Assembly: GCF_000346465.2 (NCBI RefSeq)
Contig: NC_034012.1
Coordinates: forward strand, 7,927,918-7,991,917
Origin: Prunus persica
Taxonomy: Eukaryota; Streptophyta; Magnoliopsida; Rosales; Rosaceae
Reading direction: 5' to 3'
DNA: 64,000 bases
Positions within the stretch are counted from its first letter, which is position 1; each line of letters opens with the position of its first letter. Both the position numbers and the translations under genes were made by a program. Positions 42,610-55,660 of the stretch are shown here, piece after piece. The notes under the pieces are model-generated. The model had not been told where the DNA came from, ran no database searches, and saw nothing but the letters and a program-made list of their open reading frames with translations.

Positions 42610-45600
42610 CTCCCTTCTAAAGTGCTAGCTGATTTCACTCCAAGCATTCTCCTCAAATAGCCGAACCTGTCTTTGGGAAGTGCTTTGGTGAAAATATCAG
42701 CAATCTGCTCTTCTCCCTTGCAGTAGAGCAGTTCAATCACTTCTTCTTGTATTGCTTCTCTAATAAAATGAAACTTCCTTTTAATGTGCTTGCTCCGTTG
42801 ATGAAAAACTGGATTTTTAGCCATTGCTATGGCTGAAGTGTTGTCACAAAACACAGTTGTTGCAGTGGTCTGTTCTTCCCCAAAATCTTCAAGAACAAAC
42901 CTGAGCCAAATGGCTTGTGATGTAGCTTCTGCTGCACTCACATACTCTACCTCTGCAGTAGAAAAAGCCACACTGTGTTGTTTGACTGATGCCCACGAAA
43001 AAACACCACTTCCAAATGAAAACGCATATCCAGAAGTGCTTTTCATATCTTCCTCAGATCCACTCCAGTCACTGTCACAGTAACCTACTAAGAGTGCAGA
43101 TTTTCCAGTCACATACTCAATTCCATAATCAATTGTGCCTTGTATGTACCTTAGAACCCTTTTAGCTGCCCCATAGTGCATCTTAGAAGGGTTTTGCATG
43201 AATCTTGCAAGCAGGCTGGCAGAGAACATGATATCTGGCCTGTTTGCAGTGAGATACAGCAGGCTACCTACAATTTTTCTGAACAAACTTTCATCTGCAG
43301 CTTCACTTCCATCCTCTCTTTTCAATTTATCAGTAGCCACTAATGGAGTGCTTACTGACTTGCAGTCTTTGAGTCCAAACTTATCCAAGAGAGTGAGTGC
43401 ATACTTCTTTTGGTGAATGAAGATGCTCCCTTCAGTTTGTGTTACTCCCATACCAAGAAAATGGTGGAGTAAACCCAAGTCAGACATCTCATACTTGCAC
43501 ATCATTTCAGCTTTGAATTCTTTCACCATTTCATCACTACTTCCTGTATACACTATGTCATCTACATAGATTGACACTATTAGTGTTCCCACACCTTCCT
43601 TGGTTCTCACATAGAGAGTTGCTTCACTTGGACTTTTGTGAAAACCACACTGATTCAAGTAGGTGTCGATTTCACTATACCAGGCCCTTGGAGCCTGCTT
43701 CAACCCATAGAGAGCTTTTCTTAACCTATACACTTTATCCTCATCACCTTTAACCACAAAACCATCTGGTTGATCAACATAAACTTCTTCTTCAAGGACA
43801 CCATTTAAGAAGGCTGATTTGACATCCAATTGCCATAGTTTCCAGCCTTTCTGTGCAGCAAGAGCTATGAGGGTTCTAATGGTGTCTAACCTTGCCACCG
43901 GAGCAAAGGTTTCATTGAAATCAATCCCTGGTTTTTGTGTGTATCCCTTGGCAACAAGCCTTGCTTTATGTTTTTGAATGGAGCCATCAAGATTGAGCTT
44001 AGTTTTGAATATCCACTTCACTCCCACAATTGGTTTACTACTTGGCCTATCAACCAATTCCCAAGTGGAGTTTTTCTCTATCATAAGTATCTCCTCAGTC
44101 ATAGCCTTCCTCCAAGCTTCATCTTTGATTGCTTCTTCAAAATTTTCAGGTTCAATGATGCTCATCTTGCATTGAGCATACACTTCACTCAAACTCTTCC
44201 ATTTCTTTGGGGTGTTATCATAAGTTTCAAGTAGAGCTGAATCTTGAGTAGCATGCAAATCACTACATGTTTGTGTTTCCATAGGAGACTGCACAATCTG
44301 TTGCTGTAACAGATTTGGTTCTGAATCCAAATCCGATACTGTTGAACTTGCTTCATCACCCCAAGACATAGGAATTTGCAATGCCTCATTTGTTTCCCAA
44401 TTCCACATTGCTTCTTCATCAAAAATAACACTCCTAGACAGCTCAATCTTTTGAGTTCTCAGGTTGAGTACTCTATACCCCTTTTCACATACTCCATATC
44501 CTACAAATACTCCCTTCTCACCTGTTTCTTCCAGCTTGTGCCTTTTCTGTGTGGGGATGTGAATATAGCATAGAGAACCAAATATTCTCAAATGCTTGAC
44601 ACCTGGTTTTCTTCCACTAAACTTCTCAAATGGAGTGGAATTGTCCAGTGCACTTGTAGGGCTTCTATTTTGTAGATATACAGCTGTATTGACAGCTTCT
44701 GCCCAAAACTTCAAAGGGATTTTCTTCTCATGCATCATGGCTCTTGCCATTTCCATCACAGTACGATTCTTTCTCTCTGCAACTCCATTCTGTTGTGGAG
44801 AGTAGGCTACTATCAGTTGCCTTTCTAATCCCACCTCTTCACAAAACTTTGAAAAATCCAAAGATGTATATTCTCCACCTCTATCACTTCTTAGCTTCTT
44901 AATTTGATAACCACTTTGTAGCTCAACCATGCTTTTGAACCTTTTGAATATGTTGAATGCTTGAGACTTATGCTGCAAGAAGAACACCCAACACATTCTA
45001 GTGTGGTCATCAATGAAGGTGAGGAAATATCTATTCCCTCCAAGAGTGATGGTCTGCATTGGACCACATATATCTGAGTGAATCAGTTCTAGTGGTTGAG
45101 AGGCTCTCCAAGCTCTTTCCTTATCAAATGAACTTCTGTGATTCTTGCTTACATCACAACCCGAGCAAACCTTCTCATATTCTTGTAGATTAGGCAGTCC
45201 CTGAACCATATCTTTCTCTTGTAACAGCTTCAAACTAATATAGTTTAGGTGCCCAAATCTTCTGTGCCACAGCCAGGATGTTTCTCCAAATGTTGCTCTA
45301 TTTGCCATAGGAGGATTGACATAGTCTAGATTTAAAGGAAAACATCTGTTTCCCTTCATTGGCACTCTTGCAATGCAATCTTCCAGCCGCCTATCTCCAT
45401 AAATATCAACTGCATTATCACCAAATACAAGCCAATGTCCATGTTCTATCATTTGACCTACACTTAGCAAATTTTCATCCAAACCCGGTACAATCATGAC
45501 TTCTTTGATATATCTAGTCACACCCTTCATTTCTATAGCCAAAGTCCCTTTGCCTATTGACTGCACAAGATCACCAGTCCCCATTTTGACTTTACACTTC

Positions 45601-48600
45601 ACACTTTTATCAACATTTACAAGTAAGGACTCATGGGAAGTCATGTGATTGCTACATGCACTATCAACATACCATATATTCACATTCTTTCCAATTGTTG
45701 CAGCATGACATGCATAGAACATAATGGCAGGTTCTGTTACCTGATTTGCAATGTTAGCAAGTTTCCCTGCTTTGTTTGCTTGGTCACAGTCCTTGACAAA
45801 ATGACCAAATCGATTGCAGCCATGACACTTTGGTTTTCCTTTAAACCAACACTCACCATAGTGTAGCTTCTCACAATATTTGCATTTTCCAGATTTGTCT
45901 CCTTGACTCGGTTTTCCCCCTTGATTGGCATAGTTTTGAGGTTTAGAATCCCATTTCTTATCCTTGGACTTCCAGTTCTTCTTTGATTTATTAGAATCCC
46001 ATTTTCTCATCTTGATGAGCAGCTCCTTCTTCAACGGTTTGGTGAACAAATCTGCCAGCTGATCTTGAACCTCAACTTCTTTATCTTTGATTAGCTCTCT
46101 GATGAAATGAAACTTGATCTTGATATGCTTACTCTTGCTGTGAAACATTGGATTTTTGGAAAGACAAATAGCTGATTTGTTGTCGCAGAACAGCTTTGTA
46201 GGTCCTTCTTGAACTTGACCCATCTCTTCTAAAATACTTTTCAGCCACCTAGCTTGACAACCTTGAGAGTTCTTCTTGGTGTAAAGAGTATGCTCATATG
46301 GGCATTTGTGAAACCCATACTCTTGGAAGAATGCATCAATCCGACTGTACCAAGCTCTTGGAGCTTGTTTCAAACCATATAAAGCCTTCTTCAATCTACA
46401 CACTTTTGTTTCTTCATTTCCCTGCACATAACCTGGAGGTTGAGCAACATACACTTCTTCTTCCAAAAAACCTTGCAAGAACGCTGATTTAACGTCCATT
46501 TGAAAGACTTTCCAACAATTTTGGGCAGCAAGAGCTAACACCATTCGGATGGTGTCAAAGCGTGCAACTGGAGCAAAAACTTCATTGTAATCAATTCCAT
46601 AATTTTGCTTGTAGCCTTTAGCTACCAAGCGAGCTTTGTATTTCTCAACTTCTCCTTGAGCATTCAGCTTGGTCTTATACACCCATTTTACTCCTATAGG
46701 CTTCTTTCCTTGAGGAAGATCAACCAGCTCCCATGTGTCATTTTTCTTAATGGAATCAATTTCTTGATCCATAGCCTTCACCCATTTTTCATCCTTTGAA
46801 GCCTCTTCAAACATAATTGGGTCTGCATCTACAAATAGAGCAAAATTTGTGCCACCATTAGTGATCAAAACATAATCACTAGATGGGTACCTTGTGGATG
46901 GTTGATGAGCTCTTGTTGATCTCCTTTGTCCTCTGCAAATTTCTTCTTCCTCACTGCTATCACTAGAAGAAGTTGATGATGACCCTTGTGATGAAGATTC
47001 CTGTGATGATGGAGTTGTTGGTGGAGTTAAATCTGGATTTTCAAGGCCAATGTCCAACAGTATTGGACTTTGATTTTCAGCTTCACTCCAATTCCATGCT
47101 TCTTCTTCATTGAACTTGACATCACGACTAACAATAATCTTGTTAGTCAATGGATTAAACAACTTATATGCCTTGGCCTTTTCACTATACCCAACAAGAA
47201 TGCACTTTTCTGATTTGTCATCCAATTTTCTCCTTGTTTCATCAGGAATATGAGAATAAGCAATGCTGCCAAATATCCTTAAGTGACTAATACATGGCTT
47301 GAGGCCACTCCAAGCTTCTTGAGGAGTCTTGCCTTCCACACTATTGGACGATGCACGGTTCAAGAGATATACAGCACATGCCACTGCTTCTGCCCAAAAA
47401 CGATTAGGCATTGCTTTTGCCTTCAACATGCTTCTTGCCAATTCCATAATGGTCCTATTTTTTCTCTCGGCCACACCATTTTGCTGTGGGGTGTACCGAG
47501 CTGTGAACTGATGCTTAATCCCATTTTCTTTTAGAAAATTTTCGAACACATTGGATGAGAATTCTCCACCTTGATCAGACCGCAAGGTTTTCAATGCAAA
47601 TCCACTTTGCTTCTCAGCCAAAGCTTTGAAAACTTTAAAGTAATCAAACACCTCTGATTTATATTTGAGAAAATAGACCCATGTCTTTCTGCTATAATCA
47701 TCAATGAATGTAAGAAAGTAGCGGTTACCTCTTGTTGATGTTGTGTTCATGGGCCCGCATACATCTGAGTGCACCAGCTCAAGAGGATGGGATGCTCTCC
47801 AAGAATTTCCTGTAAGAAACGAATTTCTCTGATGTTTTCCCAGCACACATGCTTCACAAACTTGTGTTTGATGCTGTATCGTTGGTAGGCCTCGTACCAT
47901 ATGTTGTTTCCCCATCAATGATAGTGTATTGAAACTCAAATGCCCATAGCGTAGATGCCACAACCATGAGGAATCCTTGATAAGTGCACTTAAGCAAGCA
48001 AAAGATTCATACTTTATGTTCAGAGAAAACATATTGTCTCCTAACATCTGCACCTTTGTAATTAGAGAGTTGTACTTGTCTCTAATTACACACTGGTCTT
48101 CCCTGAACTGAATATTATGGCCTTTACGAAGAAGTTGCCCCACACTAAGGAGATTGTAATTTAAATCTGGAACATATAACACATCAGAGATTCTTTTTTG
48201 TTCTCCAGACTTGGACAGAAAAAGAATATCTCCACATCCTTTGGCCACTAGCTTTCCACCATCACCAATCCTTACTTCTGAGTTGTTGGTATGCTTGAAA
48301 TTGACAAAGGCACTTTTGTTGCCTGTCATGTGATTACTACATCCGCTATCAAGATACCATTTTTCTGCACACACGTTTCCTTCCCTGGCAGCTGCATATG
48401 CAAGTAGAACCACATTATCATTTTCCCTTTCAGAAGCTTTTTCATGCAAAAAGCTTGATTCGGCTCCTCCATTTGTTTTGTTTTTGCATGTTGACTTGAT
48501 GTGCCCATATTGCTTGCAATTGTAGCACTGAATATTAGAAAGAGAGGAACCTTGTTCTCTTCCTCTTCCTCTTGAATAACCACCATAATCTCCTCTTCCT

Positions 48601-49475
48601 CTTGAAAAACCATAATATCGTCTTCCTCTTGAATAACCATAATCTCGTCTTCCTCTTGGATAACCATAATCTCCTCTTCCTCTTGAATAACCATAATCTC
48701 GTGCAGAGCCTTCATCATTAGTTTCTTTCTGGTCATTTGCATAGCCACGTCCTTGATTATTTCTTCCTCGTCCACGAGCAAAGCCGCCTCCTCCTCTTCT
48801 AGAACTTCCTCTGAATGAGACTTGAGATTGAAAAGCTTGCTCAACAGGGCCAGAGTCAAACTGCTTCAGTCGTAACTCATGGGATTGAAGAGAACCCATT
48901 AAACTGTCAAGAGACAAAGTAGACAGATCTTTGGATTCTTCAATTGCCACCACAATATATTCAAACTTTCGGGACATACTTCGAAGAATTTTTTCAACAA
49001 TTCTCTGATCTTCAATTTTTTCTCCATTAATTCTCAGTTGGTTGACTAGAGAAATGACACGATTGAAATAATCTTCAACAGATTCTGACTCCTTCATACG
49101 TAACATATCAAACTCACCTCTTAGAGTTTGCAGTCTTGCCATCTTCACTTTATCTTCTCCTTTATATGATGCAAAGAGAGTGTCCCACGCCTGTTTTGAT
49201 GTAGTGCATGATGAGATTCTTTCAAAGGTAGCTTCATCCACTGCTTGAAAGATAAAGAATAAAGCCTTTTTGTCCTTCTTACGTGTCTCCTTCAGCTCTG
49301 TGAGTTGTTGTTGAGTGAGGACTGCTTGATCATCTGGCTCCACAAAGCCATTTTCAACCAACTCCCACAAATCTTGAGCAGCATACAACACCTTCATTTG
49401 GATGCTCCATTGACTATAATTCTTCCCTGTAAACTTTGGAAGCTGGGGCTGTAACAAGTTGTTGTTTGAAGCCAT
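42597..49475 (-). CDS. Double copia polyprotein frame, about 2,290 codons
   Basis: One frame without a stop, from ATG 49475 ([15 protein letters not shown]). Part A: gag UBN2-type domain, an Arg/Gly/Tyr repeat (YSRGRGDYG units), zinc knuckle [14 protein letters not shown], protease [10 protein letters not shown], integrase ([26 protein letters not shown]) and RT up to HTLYTKKN. An in-frame deletion then removes the YVDD region and early RNase H, resuming at [13 protein letters not shown] with FCDNKSAI and [10 protein letters not shown]. Part B starts near 46003: [14 protein letters not shown], protease [10 protein letters not shown], integrase, RT with [13 protein letters not shown], RNase H with [10 protein letters not shown] and [11 protein letters not shown]. 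Only B retains a catalytic RT motif. This is transposon coding sequence, not a host gene. Whether it is translated as one product is unknown. Confidence 0.9.
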   Translation of the reverse strand: MASNNNLLQPQLPKFTGKNYSQWSIQMKVLYAAQDLWELVENGFVEPDDQAVLTQQQLTELKETRKKDKKALFFIFQAVDEATFERISSCTTSKQAWDTLFASYKGEDKVKMARLQTLRGEFDMLRMKESESVEDYFNRVISLVNQLRINGEKIEDQRIVEKILRSMSRKFEYIVVAIEESKDLSTLSLDSLMGSLQSHELRLKQFDSGPVEQAFQSQVSFRGSSRRGGGGFARGRGRNNQGRGYANDQKETNDEGSARDYGYSRGRGDYGYPRGRRDYGYSRGRRYYGFSRGRGDYGGYSRGRGREQGSSLSNIQCYNCKQYGHIKSTCKNKTNGGAESSFLHEKASERENDNVVLLAYAAAREGNVCAEKWYLDSGCSNHMTGNKSAFVNFKHTNNSEVRIGDGGKLVAKGCGDILFLSKSGEQKRISDVLYVPDLNYNLLSVGQLLRKGHNIQFREDQCVIRDKYNSLITKVQMLGDNMFSLNIKYESFACLSALIKDSSWLWHLRYGHLSFNTLSLMGKQHMVRGLPTIQHQTQVCEACVLGKHQRNSFLTGNSWRASHPLELVHSDVCGPMNTTSTRGNRYFLTFIDDYSRKTWVYFLKYKSEVFDYFKVFKALAEKQSGFALKTLRSDQGGEFSSNVFENFLKENGIKHQFTARYTPQQNGVAERKNRTIMELARSMLKAKAMPNRFWAEAVACAVYLLNRASSNSVEGKTPQEAWSGLKPCISHLRIFGSIAYSHIPDETRRKLDDKSEKCILVGYSEKAKAYKLFNPLTNKIIVSRDVKFNEEEAWNWSEAENQSPILLDIGLENPDLTPPTTPSSQESSSQGSSSTSSSDSSEEEEICRGQRRSTRAHQPSTRYPSSDYVLITNGGTNFALFVDADPIMFEEASKDEKWVKAMDQEIDSIKKNDTWELVDLPQGKKPIGVKWVYKTKLNAQGEVEKYKARLVAKGYKQNYGIDYNEVFAPVARFDTIRMVLALAAQNCWKVFQMDVKSAFLQGFLEEEVYVAQPPGYVQGNEETKVCRLKKALYGLKQAPRAWYSRIDAFFQEYGFHKCPYEHTLYTKKNSQGCQARWLKSILEEMGQVQEGPTKLFCDNKSAICLSKNPMFHSKSKHIKIKFHFIRELIKDKEVEVQDQLADLFTKPLKKELLIKMRKWDSNKSKKNWKSKDKKWDSKPQNYANQGGKPSQGDKSGKCKYCEKLHYGECWFKGKPKCHGCNRFGHFVKDCDQANKAGKLANIANQVTEPAIMFYACHAATIGKNVNIWYVDSACSNHMTSHESLLVNVDKSVKCKVKMGTGDLVQSIGKGTLAIEMKGVTRYIKEVMIVPGLDENLLSVGQMIEHGHWLVFGDNAVDIYGDRRLEDCIARVPMKGNRCFPLNLDYVNPPMANRATFGETSWLWHRRFGHLNYISLKLLQEKDMVQGLPNLQEYEKVCSGCDVSKNHRSSFDKERAWRASQPLELIHSDICGPMQTITLGGNRYFLTFIDDHTRMCWVFFLQHKSQAFNIFKRFKSMVELQSGYQIKKLRSDRGGEYTSLDFSKFCEEVGLERQLIVAYSPQQNGVAERKNRTVMEMARAMMHEKKIPLKFWAEAVNTAVYLQNRSPTSALDNSTPFEKFSGRKPGVKHLRIFGSLCYIHIPTQKRHKLEETGEKGVFVGYGVCEKGYRVLNLRTQKIELSRSVIFDEEAMWNWETNEALQIPMSWGDEASSTVSDLDSEPNLLQQQIVQSPMETQTCSDLHATQDSALLETYDNTPKKWKSLSEVYAQCKMSIIEPENFEEAIKDEAWRKAMTEEILMIEKNSTWELVDRPSSKPIVGVKWIFKTKLNLDGSIQKHKARLVAKGYTQKPGIDFNETFAPVARLDTIRTLIALAAQKGWKLWQLDVKSAFLNGVLEEEVYVDQPDGFVVKGDEDKVYRLRKALYGLKQAPRAWYSEIDTYLNQCGFHKSPSEATLYVRTKEGVGTLIVSIYVDDIVYTGSSDEMVKEFKAEMMCKYEMSDLGLLHHFLGMGVTQTEGSIFIHQKKYALTLLDKFGLKDCKSVSTPLVATDKLKREDGSEAADESLFRKIVGSLLYLTANRPDIMFSASLLARFMQNPSKMHYGAAKRVLRYIQGTIDYGIEYVTGKSALLVGYCDSDWSGSEEDMKSTSGYAFSFGSGVFSWASVKQHSVAFSTAEVEYVSAAEATSQAIWLRFVLEDFGEEQTTATTVFCDNTSAIAMAKNPVFHQRSKHIKRKFHFIREAIQEEVIELLYCKGEEQIADIFTKALPKDRFGYLRRMLGVKSASTLEGSVKM
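48567..48710 (-). repeat. Arg/Gly/Tyr codon repeats in element A gag
   Basis: Six or so imperfect 24-27-bp units coding for [13 protein letters not shown] peptides before the zinc knuckle. RNA-binding RGG-like tracts occur in gag proteins of this type. Confidence 0.75.
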
Positions 49476-49492
49476 ATGATTCTGAGTTTCCA

Positions 49493-49504
49493 GCTCTGAT
49501 TCCA
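49493..49504 (-). promoter_or_regulatory. Primer binding site of element A
   Basis: Minus strand TGGAATCAGAGC, one base from the usual TGGTATCAGAGC, three bases after the end of LTR A. The open frame extends back through it, but translation should start at 49475. Confidence 0.7.
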
Positions 49505-49507
49505 CTT

Positions 49508-49827
49508 TGATGGAATAAAAGAATGATATTTTTGGTGGTGGGTACGGTTATGTGGAAGTAATAATGGGTAAGAGAAGAAACTTGTTCTCTTGTGATAATC
49601 AAAAGCAGAAAGTAGTGGGAAAAGTAGTGGGACACTATTTTAGATATGATAATGTTCCTTCCTTGATTGATGCAAATGAAGAGAAAAGGGTGGCTTTATA
49701 TAATAGCCACTACCCACCTAACACATTAAAAATACCCACCTAACACATTAAAAACACAACTAACACCAAACATAGTTAATTCAACTAACTTCTACCACAC
49801 CATTAATTTAACACACAACTACTAACA
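49508..49827 (-). repeat. 5' LTR of element A
   Basis: Minus strand TGTTAGTAGTTG (49827) to ATTCCATCA (49508). It contains TATATAAAG at about 49697-49705, a good TATA box, and a 21-bp direct repeat built on ACCCACCTAACACATTAAAAA at about 49715-49756. The left end is set by the primer site; the right end is estimated. Confidence 0.6.
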
Positions 49828-49887
49828 AACTGCCAAATATTTCAAAGTTACCAGCCGACTATTAATGAAGTCTAGATTACTTTAACA

Positions 49888-50082
49888 GATTTCGGATGGG
49901 GAAAGCCATCATGGGTGAGCTACGTTCCTGTTGAAGCTAACAATCTAATTGTTTTGATGGACAAAAGAGATTGTAATGGAATAGAAGCATGGGTCAATCT
50001 GAGCCAAGAAAACATGGCCTTATTTGAAAGCAACGAGGAGCTGCTTGCATATGCTTCTCTCAATCCTAGGGTCACCTACTGA
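49888..50082 (+). pseudogene. BAHD acyltransferase 3' fragment
   Basis: 65 codons in frame starting exactly at [15 protein letters not shown] and ending ASLNPRVTY with a stop. It is near-identical to the end of the pseudogene at 31056-31325 and is followed by the shared 3' flank (CAATAAAATGGTCGGCTAG; ACAGTTGTACTGTTGGAAAC) to about 50310. Confidence 0.88.
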
Positions 50083-50486
50083 GTACTGATAAGGGAGCTA
50101 GCTAGTCATTAGTGCTGTTCGCTGCCATGCCTTCAATTTGTGTTATCAATAAAATGGTCGGCTAGTTTATTTTTTAGCTCAATAGCAACAGTTGTACTGT
50201 TGGAAACTTGGAATAATGGAATTGTTTTTGTTAGATTGACCAAGTTTGATTATGTATTAGATCTTTGATTATATTAAGCACAAGTCAAATTTCTACTCTA
50301 CAATCTAATGGTAAGAGCTTCTAAGCAAATCCCAGCCCACTTGAGTCTTGAGGTTTGAAATCATCAATAGGATATACAAGTCAACTAGAGAGTTTATGCC
50401 TTTATTCAATTACCAGTTTATAATTCTGTAACTATCGATTTCATAATATCCATTGGATTAAAATTCTTAGAAGATACAAGAATGCA

Positions 50487-50795
50487 TGCCAATCGATGCA
50501 CGATTATTCAATTACCTGTGCTGGCTGTTACAAACTGATTGGATACCCTGATTGGTATGACCACTCCAAAGCTCCCCGCAAGAATATGAGCAAATCACTC
50601 AACACACCTTCCAAATCAGATCCTGTAAGTCCTACTGTTTCGGCTACACCAGCTCCAGCTTCTGCCTCTATAACCATAACATGTACCAAAGGTTATGTTT
50701 TAAATACTTCCTCAAAGAAAAACACATGGATCATTGACACCGGAGCAACTTACCATATGACATTTGATCATGGACAAATTGCCTCTCATACACCG
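50487..50795 (+). pseudogene. Copia gag-protease fragment
   Basis: CYKLIGYPDWYDH, a Ser/Thr/Pro-rich linker, and protease IIDTGATYHMT, cut at HTP where a gypsy-type LTR begins (50796). The rest of this copia (RT onward) resumes at 53571, with integrase lost. Confidence 0.8.
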
Positions 50796-53568
50796 TGTAA
50801 CGACCCGGTCCTAAATAAATTAGTAATTATTAATTTATTCAGATAAAAGACCATTTTGCCCCTATAATATTTTAAAAGGTTTACATGTTGACTTGTTGGC
50901 CGGGGAGGTTTTGGTGAAATTGTTACATCCCAGTCCGAAAAAGTGTTAAAATAATTAAAGTAAGAGAGAATAAATTTAAATGAGGAAATAAATTGAAATA
51001 ACCATTAAAATAAAATGATTTGAATTAATTAAGGTTTTTGAGAAATTAAAATATTATTTAATATTATAAGGGGCAAAAAGGTTATTTTAAGTTTGGTAAG
51101 GAATTTGGAAATTTCAATTGTACTGTTGTGTAGAGCACGTCGAAATGAGTCCATAGACATGTAGTGGACTCGAATCGGAATTGTAACGGAGAAATAGCGA
51201 TCAAAAGAAATTCAGTGATATAACTGTAAATATTTCGAAGTTCAGTTGTTTTAAAACCCAGATTTCTTCTCTCTGGGCAGTGGGACGAGCCAACTTCAAA
51301 TGATGATTTCTCCCAACTCCGGCCACCAATTCACACAAGGCCGGTCCCGTTAGAACCACCACACCTCCCTCTTCCAGTCCCAGCCCATATCAACCTCGAT
51401 CCGCCCTTGTGGTCGCGGGAAATCGCTACGAAACAGGGCCGTTTGGACAGTTTTTGATGAAATTTCGTGGAGCTCGTTCTCCCTCTTACGGCCACCATTT
51501 CAGGCGAGTGAGGTAAGTTTTCTCTCCTATTTTCCATGATCTAGCTGATGGTTGGGTAGGATTTGATAAATTTTGAGCGTTGATAGTTCGATTTTCGAAT
51601 CAAAATTTGGCCGAATTTCGGGATGAAATTCCTGCCACTTTTGATCACTTTTTGGGGTAGGCCAAGAACAAAAGTGTCTTTAATTGATGTCCTGAACCTA
51701 GGGTAGGAGTATTGGCCCGAAATTTTGAGGTTTTTCGGCAAGTGGTATCGCTTTGGACACCCACGTGCTACCGGCACGTGTGGTGGCTCGTGGGCACTGT
51801 AGCCGATGGGCATTGTGTCCCGATGCGATTCCCTTGCTGTCACGAGCGCATGGGGGTGCTCGGATTTCAATTTGGTTGACGTTTGAACCCCGAATGGATT
51901 TCGCCTATTGTGCATTATCTGGGTTTGATAGGTTTGAACCGTTGGATCGTCTTGAAGTTAATATATGTTAATCTAGGCATTTCTAGGATCGTGTAGGAAT
52001 TCACGGATCGTGAGTCGAGGCCCCGATTGTTCCGATTTAATAACTTAAAGTTTATGTTTTACAATAACCGTCCGATTATGCCATCACGAGTGATTCGACC
52101 GTTCGATCGAGGCCAAACTTGCGGAACGTGTATCCTAAACCTTGTAGAACCCATAGGAACTTTCGGATCAGAATTTGGAGGCCGTGGGCCCGTGGGCCCG
52201 TTTGACCAATTTAGGGTAGTTGGACCCCTCAGTTGACCGTGAGTCTTCCGAGGTAGTTTCACCCTTCGGAATTTAACCTTTTTATTGAATCTTAATTGTT
52301 ATTTGAGGTTAAATTGGAAATTGATTCAATTTAGGATTTTCCTTAGAGGGTGTTGCTTATCATTAATTAATATTATTTGATTATAAATAAAGTATAATGT
52401 TCTAGTTGTGCGGTACAGTATTTTATGAAATTTGTGTGAAAACAAGCGTTGAATAATATTTAAATTATTCTAGAATCTTTATGAAATTTATGTTTATGTG
52501 ATGGTTAGGTCTAAAAATAAAATTATTTTCCTGATTAAATTACGTTGCAGTCTACTATAGACTGGTATCACTAAATTGGAAATACCTCTATTATTAGTTT
52601 AGATAATTGAGAGTATGTCAGTTTGAAGTGCTATACGCACCACCCTATGTACCTCCCCAGATATTGATTACACTGTAAGTACTATCCTGTGATTGTTAGG
52701 TCACACGTGGCGTGAGTTATCAGGCATATTGACAGACCCCATACGTGGCGTTGGATGTTCCGGCGTATGGGGAGATTATGTGATTGTTAGGTTCCACGTG
52801 ACGTAGGTTATCCGGCGTGAAGACAGACCCATACGTGGTGTTGGATGTTCAGGCGTATGAGGGAGATTATGTGATGGTTAGGTCACACATGACGTAGGTT
52901 TTCCGACGTGTTGACAGACCCCATATGTGGCGTTGGATGTTCCGACGTATGGGGAGATTATATGATTACCAGGGAGATGAATAAAGGATTGTTATGGGAA
53001 AGACATGTGTGTAGAAAGAACTACGTGTGGCTTGATCCCTCAGTAAGGGTACGTAGGCAGCCTAAGGTAGTGCCTAAGTGCAGCCGCGGGCTAAACTTTA
53101 CTTATGTTGTTTTAGTGAGTGGGTTGCTGAATTTGTAGTTGGTCTTGAAATTCGGAAGGAAACGAGGCTTGATTAAAAAGTTATTCTATGTTGATTACAG
53201 TAGGCATTCATAAATAAGTTTGAGTTTGTTATATGCATTGTTTAATGCATTAATTTGATTCAAGAGCATTGCTGGCGATTTTGTTTCGGGTTATTTGAAG
53301 GCCGGAAGTCGTTTATGTGAATTGCATGAAGTTATATTGTGCGTGCTGCATGTTGGGATATAAATTGCGAATTTTATGCAGGTTGAAATTTGGGGAATGT
53401 TCAATTTACAAGGGAGACTCTATCGAAATTTCGGTAGAAAGTCTTATGCCTTTATTCCTTTTTGGGAAAAAGGATATAGTTTTAGAAATGGGCCCGATAT
53501 CGTGGTGATGTCGGGAATTTCCACAGGATTCATCTCGAGTTTTGGAAAATTCGGGACGGGTCCTGTCA
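50796..53568 (+). mobile_element. Gypsy-type solo LTR (chimeric), no TSD
   Basis: The outer ends are TGTAACGACCC and GTCCTGTCA. A second LTR-like start, TGTTACATCCCAG, occurs at 50922, so the left 126 bp may come from a different LTR. The body resembles the 16051 LTR (GTAGAGCACG, CTCGAATCGGA, TTGTAACG) and is the inverted relative of 62562-64000. Flanking 5-mers CACCG and CTACA do not match, and the copia coding sequence on the two sides is not contiguous. It therefore reflects recombination rather than a clean insertion. Confidence 0.75.
52690..52970 (+). repeat. LTR minisatellite, about three ~90-bp units
   Basis: Units begin GATTGTTAGGT and contain ACAGACCCCATACGTGG, GTTGGATGTTCCGGCGTATG and GGGAGATTATGTG. 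The same unit, inverted, occurs six times at 62999-63557. Confidence 0.85.
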
Positions 53569-53570
53569 CT

Positions 53571-54726
53571 ACATGGATTTACCACCAGGATGTAGTGTAG
53601 CTCCTGACTAGAAGAATCAAGTCTGCAAGCTCAGAAAATCACTATATGGTTTAAAACAGTTTCTCAGGGCATGGTTTGGCAGATTCACTAAATCTATGAA
53701 GAATTTTGGATACACTCAAAGTAATTCATATCATACACTGTTCTTGAAGCGCAATGGCAAAAAAATCATTGCATTAATCGTGTATATGGATGACATGGTT
53801 GTAACTGGGAACGACACAGAAGAACAACAGACACTGCAAAAGTATTTATCTCAGGAATTTGAGATGAAGTATTTAGGTGCTCTAAAATACTTTCTAAGAA
53901 TAGAAGTATCAAGGTCAAAAACTAGTATACTTCTGTCTCAAAGGAAGTATGTGATGGATCTTCTTATTGAAACATGAATGCTTGGATGCAAGCCTACTGA
54001 CACACCCATTAAGATGAACCACAAGTTATATGAAGACATGGACCGAATGCCTACGAATAAGGAACAATACCAGCACCTAGTTAGAAGAATAATTTATTTG
54101 GCACATACAAGACCAGATATTGCTTACGCTGTAAGTGTGGTTAGTCAATTTATGCATTATCCTAGTATTTCTCATAGGAATGCAGTTAATCGGATCTTAA
54201 GGTACTTAAAGTCATCCCCTAGAAAGGGACTAATGTTCTCCAAGAATAGAAAGCTTGAAGTTATTGGATATACAGATGCTGATTGGGCTAGTTCCATTAC
54301 AAATAGACGCTCTACATTAGGTTACTTTACATTTGTTGAAGGTAAGTTACTTGGCGAAGTAAAAAATAGAATGTGGTTTCCAAGTCTAGTGCAGAAGCAG
54401 AATATAGAGGAATGGCTTAAGGAGTGTGTGAATTATTATGGATCAGAAGACTCTTGACAGAATTAGGTTTCAAACTAGAAAAGCCAATGGAGTTACATTG
54501 TGACAACAAGTCAGTTATCAATATTGCTCATAATCCAGTTCAACATGATCGATCGAAACATGTTGAAGTGGATCAAAGAAAAAATTGAGGATAAAATGCT
54601 TACTATTCGTAAAATCAGAAGATCAACTGGCGGATGTCTTAATAAAAGTTGTCTGTGGAAGAGTGTGTTATGACTCACTTACCAAGTTGAGCATTGGTGA
54701 CGTATATGCACCAACTTTAGAAGGAG
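53571..54726 (+). pseudogene. Copia RT and RNase H remnant
   Basis: RT pieces DLPPGCSVAP, KLRKSLYGLKQ, IVYMDDMVVTG and LSQRKYVMDLL, then a stop. RNase H follows with YLAHTRPDIAYAVSVVSQFMH and YTDADWASSITNRRST, then a frameshift near 54360 and further stops (CDNKSVINIAHNPVQHD visible). The RT active-site motif reads YMDD instead of the usual YVDD. Confidence 0.85.
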
Positions 54727-54960
54727 TCTTGACGTGAGCCTTCCTAATTAATCAAGGAGATTTAATTCCTTGATTAATTAAGGGATTTACCTTCTTATTT
54801 TTATATAGTTGACATATGCTTGCATAATTAGGAGGTATTCTCCTAATTGAATACTGTATCTATTTCCTTGTAAAGTACTCATGTAAACTTCTATATATAT
54901 CTCCTTGTGGAGAAGAATAAAATTAACCTAAAGTATTCAAACCATATTCATCTTTTAGCA
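54727..54960 (+). repeat. 3' LTR of the copia remnant
   Basis: TCTTGACGTGAGCC follows the tract TTAGAAGGAG; the first base pair is changed from the usual TG. It contains the inverted words AATTAATCAAGGAG and TCCTTGATTAATT and ends CTTTTAGCA, directly against a BAHD pseudogene. Confidence 0.6.
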
Positions 54961-55660
54961 CTTATTGCTTTCAAATAAAGCCATGCTTTCTTCATTCATA
55001 GTCAACCATGCTTCTATTCCACTGCAATCTCTTTTGTCCATCAAAAGAATCATATTCTTAAGTTTAATACTAGCCACGCTCACCCATGATGACTTTCCCT
55101 ATCCAAAATCGACTTCATAGAATGGAAACCTGCACCAACTTGTGCAGGCATAACTGTCTGTGCAATAATTTATCATCTCTCTATACTCTTCCATCTCTTG
55201 CCATAATTTTCATTCATTTCCTCAGTCCCTTTCCTCAATTTAACAACCAAGTCATTTAGACCTATTGCCCTTTCTTCAGCTTTTGATACGGAAAATCCCA
55301 CAACATTTCCAGCCAAGTTTTCTGGCAAAGGTGGCAAAACCCTTTTGCCCAAGTTCATAGCTTGACGAAACAGAGATGATCTTGAAAGGCTAGACCCAGT
55401 TGATGCTTCCATTGTACATTTCCAAATGAGTGCTGAAACTGCTTCTACTAGTGTTGGTTTAGGTACAATTGGACTAGCTACTTTAGATTGGAGAACGCCA
55501 ATCTTTGAGGCATCACATACCTTCCTATCGTGCAGTTTTCTTTGACGACTTCCTTGGCTGGTGGCTGCGATGAGTTAGAGAAATCTAGTGGTGGAAAAAG
55601 AGATGAAGCACCAAATTCTCGAAGCAATATTACCGGATCGCTGTCAGTACTGGACTGAAG

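Larger units (their letters stand above)
42237..49827 (-). mobile_element. Chimeric Ty1/copia locus joining two different elements
   Basis: On the minus strand: LTR A (49508-49827), primer site, element A gag-protease-integrase-partial RT-RNase H end, then element B zinc-knuckle gag end, protease, integrase, RT and RNase H, then LTR B (42237-42609). LTRs A and B are unrelated in sequence. The 5-mers beyond the outer ends (GACGT at 42232-42236; AACTG after 49827) do not match, so the locus did not insert as a unit. The A/B junction is near 46003. Confidence 0.85.

Noticed and set aside
48326..48859. 177-codon minus-strand frame rich in Glu, Ile and Met
   Set aside because: It is an alternative frame of the Arg/Gly/Tyr repeats in the copia gag; periodic composition keeps it open.
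42597..49505. A giant novel host gene of 2,300 codons
   Set aside because: All domains are copia gag, protease, integrase, RT and RNase H, with a primer site and LTR at one end and a second LTR at the other.
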